A DNA stretch of 64,000 nucleotides from DASXAI01 sp963798445. Lineage in GTDB: Bacteria; Actinomycetota; Acidimicrobiia; Acidimicrobiales; Ilumatobacteraceae. The stretch covers positions 1,612,001 through 1,676,000 of the forward strand of contig CAWCTH010000003.1 of the NCBI GenBank assembly GCA_963798445.1, given 5' to 3'. Below, one piece after another: positions 61,345 through 64,000 of the stretch. A program made the position numbers and the translations under genes. The notes beneath the pieces are model-generated. The model worked only from the letters and a program-made list of their open reading frames with translations. It searched no databases and was not told the origin of the DNA. Every line of letters begins with the position of its first letter. Position 1 is the first letter of the stretch.

Positions 61345-62661
61345 TTAGTCGAGCCGCTCGATGTCGGCTCCCACCGAGGCCAGCTTGCCGACGATGTTCT
61401 CGTAGCCGCGGTCGATGTGGTGGGCGGCGGAGATGACGGTGTCCCCGTCGGCGGCCAGGCCGGCGACCACGAGCGAGGCGCCGGCGCGGATGTCGTGGGC
61501 CCGCACCGGCGCCCCGGAGAGCCGGGGCACGCCCCGCACGACGGCGTGGTGGCTGTCGGTGCGAATCTCGGCGCCCATGCGCACCAGCTCCTCGACATAC
61601 CGGAAACGGCCGGCGAAGAGGTTCTCGGTGACGATGCCCGCACCGTCGGCCACTGCCAGCATGGCCGTCACGAGCGGCTTGTAGTCGGTGGCCACGCCCG
61701 GGTACGGCAGCGTGGCCACGTCGACCGAGCGCAGACGATCGGGGGCCTTGGCCCACAGACCCGTGCCCGTGTCGGTGATGGTCATGCCCATCTCCACCAT
61801 CTTGGTGAGGATCATGCCCATGTGCTCGGCGTGGGCGTCGACGAGGGTGAGGTCGCCGCCGGCGACGGCCAGCGCCGCAAGGTACGTGGCTGCCTCCACG
61901 CGATCGGACACGACGCGGTGATCGGCCGGCCGCAGGAGACCCGGTTCCACGCCGTGCACCACGATCGTCGACGATCCCACGCCGTCGATCTGGGCGCCCA
62001 TGGCGTTCAGGAACCGGCACAGATCGCCGATCTCCGGCTCGCGCGCGGCGTTGTCCAGCACGGTGGTGCCCTTGGCGTGGACCGCGGCCATCACGATGTT
62101 CTCGGTGGCGCCGACGCTGGGGAACTCGAGCGTGATGCTGGCGCCCCGCAGGCCGTCGGTGTGGCCCTCCAGGTAGCCGTGGCGCAGCTCGAACGACGCG
62201 CCCAACGCTTCCAGGCCCTTCAGGTGCATGTCGATCGGGCGGGCCCCGAAGTCGTCGCCGCCCGGCATGGAAACGCGCGCCTCGCCGCAGCGGGCCAGCA
62301 GCGGCCCGAGCACCACGATCGACGCCCGGATCAGCTCCACCAGCTCGTAGGGCGCCTCGGTGCCGATCACCGCGGGGCGCACGATGTGCAGCGCCGCCGG
62401 CCCGGGCACGCCGGCGGGATCGACACCGGCGGCGGGCACCAGCGAGATCTGCAGGCCCATCGCTTCCAGGAGATCGCTCATGATCCGGACATCGGCGATG
62501 TCCGGCACGTTGGTCAGTTCGAAGGTGCCTTCCGCCAGGATGGCCGCCGCCATCAGCTTCAACACCGAGTTCTTGGCTCCTCCGACCCGGATGGCGCCCG
62601 AAAGCGGCCCGCCGGCCCGCACGACGATGCGATCCACGGGCTGCCAGTATGGCCGCACCAT
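61345..62661 (-). CDS. murA: UDP-N-acetylglucosamine 1-carboxyvinyltransferase MurA
   Basis: First committed enzyme of peptidoglycan synthesis, transferring enolpyruvyl from PEP to UDP-GlcNAc. GGAKNS (Lys30) and the loop MPGGDDFGARP are seen. The catalytic-loop position that is Cys115 in E. coli is Asp (Asp136 here), a change known to give fosfomycin resistance, as in M. tuberculosis. From ATG 62661 the protein is 438 residues; GTG 62637 (VDRIVVRAGG) is closer to the family N-terminus and equally possible. Ends 9 bases from the convergent small membrane gene. Confidence 0.95.
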   Translation of the reverse strand: MVRPYWQPVDRIVVRAGGPLSGAIRVGGAKNSVLKLMAAAILAEGTFELTNVPDIADVRIMSDLLEAMGLQISLVPAAGVDPAGVPGPAALHIVRPAVIGTEAPYELVELIRASIVVLGPLLARCGEARVSMPGGDDFGARPIDMHLKGLEALGASFELRHGYLEGHTDGLRGASITLEFPSVGATENIVMAAVHAKGTTVLDNAAREPEIGDLCRFLNAMGAQIDGVGSSTIVVHGVEPGLLRPADHRVVSDRVEAATYLAALAVAGGDLTLVDAHAEHMGMILTKMVEMGMTITDTGTGLWAKAPDRLRSVDVATLPYPGVATDYKPLVTAMLAVADGAGIVTENLFAGRFRYVEELVRMGAEIRTDSHHAVVRGVPRLSGAPVRAHDIRAGASLVVAGLAADGDTVISAAHHIDRGYENIVGKLASVGADIERLD

Positions 62662-64000
62662 GGCGACGATCCGGGCCACCTGGCCTGTAGGCCCCGACCC
62701 GGCCGATCCACAGCGCGTCGCGATCTGCGCCCCTCGCGACGACATCCTGCTCGAACGCCTTGGCTCCGACGGCTCCTTCTCGTGCGTCGAGGGACCCTTC
62801 CGCACCTACCGGCGAACGCTCGTCGACCATGGCGATCGCATCGAGGAGACGACCCAGTACCACCTGGCCATCCCGTGGTTCGGCTGGCTGTTCGCGTGGC
62901 CGGTGCGCACGACGCTGAAGCGGCCCGCGGACGCCCGCCAGGGCGGCCTGCGGGCGTGGTGGGCGCCGCCCGACCGCCTGGATGCCCGGGCCGCCTCCGT
63001 GCTGGGCCTGCTGGCGGCGGCGTCGATCATCTTCGGCTACGTGAACACGTTGTTCACCCAGACGATCACCTTCGCCGCCGACGAGTTCGGTTCTTCCGAC
63101 ACGGCCCAGGGGGCGGCCGGCGCCATCGTGCGCTGCGGCATCATCTTCGCCATCGGCCTGGTGTTCCTGGCCGATCGCAAGGGCCGGCGAAAGATGTTGC
63201 TGGTGTCGGCGGTGCTGGCTCCGGTGCTGTGCGGCTTGGGCGCGGTGGCGCCGTCGCTGGCCTGGCTCACGGCAACGCAGACGCTCGGTCGCCCGGTCGG
63301 CATCGCTCTCGCCCTGCTCGTCGGCATCGTGGCCGCCGAGGAGATGCCGCGGAACTCCCGGGCCTACGCCATCAGCGTCGTGGCGATGGCCGGTGGATTG
63401 GGCGCCGGGCTGTGCGTGGTGGCGCTCCCGATGGCCGACCTCGGTGAGCGCGGTTGGCGCCTCCTGTACATGGTGCCGATCGCCTTCCTGGTGATCGCCT
63501 GGGACCTGTGGCGGCGCTTGCCGGAGACCCGTCGCTTCGAGGCACCCCACCTCATCTCGCCCCCGCTGCAACGCCGGCGCTTCATCCTCCTCGCCGCGTC
63601 CGGTCTCCTCGTGAACCTGCTCGTGGCGCCGCAGTCGTTCTTCAACAACCGCTACCTCAAGGAGGTGCGGAACTTCAGCGCCACCAAGATCTCCGTCTTC
63701 ACGTTGTGCACCAACACGCCCGGCGCCGTGGGCATCGTGGCCGGTGGCAAGTTGGCCGATGTCCACGGCCGCCGGCTGGTGGGCGGCGTGGCGCTGGCCA
63801 CCGGCGCCGTCTTCACGGTGATCCAGTTCACCGTGGGCGGATGGCCGATGTGGGTCTCGTCGACGATTGCCGCGCTGGTCGGTGGCGCCGCCGTGCCGGC
63901 CCTCGGCGTCTACGGCGCCGAACTGTTCCCGACCGGCAACCGCGGCCGGGCCAGCGGCCTCATCTCGATGCTGTCGTTGATCGGGTCCAGCATCGGCTTG
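62660..64000 (+). CDS. MFS transporter, N-terminal part (truncated at window end)
   Basis: The frame opens at ATG 62660 and is still open at 64000, so only 447 residues are seen. The first 110 residues form a soluble, SRPBCC-like or unknown region; then helices begin with SVLGLLAAASIIFGYVN. Inner loops such as LADRKGRRKMLLVS and KLADVHGRRLVGG match the MFS motif A pattern. Substrate unknown. The start ATG overlaps the divergent murA ATG in CATG. Confidence 0.75.
   Translation, partial: MATIRATWPVGPDPADPQRVAICAPRDDILLERLGSDGSFSCVEGPFRTYRRTLVDHGDRIEETTQYHLAIPWFGWLFAWPVRTTLKRPADARQGGLRAWWAPPDRLDARAASVLGLLAAASIIFGYVNTLFTQTITFAADEFGSSDTAQGAAGAIVRCGIIFAIGLVFLADRKGRRKMLLVSAVLAPVLCGLGAVAPSLAWLTATQTLGRPVGIALALLVGIVAAEEMPRNSRAYAISVVAMAGGLGAGLCVVALPMADLGERGWRLLYMVPIAFLVIAWDLWRRLPETRRFEAPHLISPPLQRRRFILLAASGLLVNLLVAPQSFFNNRYLKEVRNFSATKISVFTLCTNTPGAVGIVAGGKLADVHGRRLVGGVALATGAVFTVIQFTVGGWPMWVSSTIAALVGGAAVPALGVYGAELFPTGNRGRASGLISMLSLIGSSIGL

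Noticed and set aside
61286..63766. 826-codon minus-strand frame over murA and the MFS gene
   Set aside because: Low-complexity antisense or out-of-frame reading crossing well-supported genes on both strands.

Overview
The window is high-GC DNA with dense, short-spaced genes, many GTG starts and frequent 4-nt ATGA/GTGA overlaps. A Tat-exported EfeB, a Nei/Lhr pair, HelD-type helicase, MeaB, a DtxR-family regulator, a LysX-like locus and a coproporphyrin-type heme cluster all point to Actinomycetota. The class Acidimicrobiia is my best guess, but that is inference from gene content only.

Layout. 1-2832: a tRNA-Arg(CCT) with a 57-bp partial copy of its 3' half 2.5 kb away. This is the signature of site-specific integration; between the copies lie a processive GT2 glycosyltransferase, a coupled 89-aa membrane protein and a broken DUF72 gene. 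A possible integrase fragment runs off the left edge. 2.9-5.2 kb: sugar-nucleotide epimerase, a hypothetical gene and a 1-Cys peroxiredoxin. 5.2-9.8 kb (minus): a large cyclase/ATPase/TPR regulator, a CBS-pair protein and an NMN-adenylyltransferase-like protein. 9.9-14 kb: MacB/FtsX-type ABC pair, PPOX-fold protein, DUF3052. 14.3-20.7 kb (minus): MBL hydrolase, Nei-type DNA glycosylase, Lhr helicase. 20.9-25.2 kb: DHA2 efflux pump with its TetR, a DtxR-family regulator with an altered metal site, and an FAD oxidoreductase. 25.4-32.9 kb (minus): GT2, GT-C membrane protein, EfeB, EfeO, a zinc-ribbon/TM/discoidin-like protein and a HelD/HelR helicase. 33.0-37.5 kb: lysyl-tRNA synthetase coupled to a metallophosphoesterase-MprF fusion. 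37.6-41.6 kb: hemE, hemH and hemY, then a lipoprotein-like sortase. 41.9-48.3 kb: Lnt, Dtd, MarR and a fused double ABC exporter. 48.4-56.8 kb: GT4, methyltransferase, alpha/alpha-toroid protein, lipase maturation factor, second GT4 and alpha-glucan phosphorylase. 57.4-64 kb: ECF sigma/anti-sigma, NfuA-like/MeaB/enoyl-CoA hydratase operon, cupredoxin lipoprotein, MurA and a truncated MFS gene.

The points most worth a second look are: the split LysX-like locus in which a calcineurin-type phosphoesterase, itself interrupted by two membrane helices, is fused to an MprF catalytic domain; the tRNA-Arg attachment-site duplication; three single-base (+1) frame disruptions within 9 kb, in hemE, lnt and an ABC exporter, the first of which fuses HemE to ferrochelatase in frame; a dispersed intergenic repeat family in three intergenic gaps; and matched TTAGG-type inverted repeats in front of an epimerase and efeO near a DtxR-family gene. 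No CRISPR array, rRNA or complete insertion sequence was seen.
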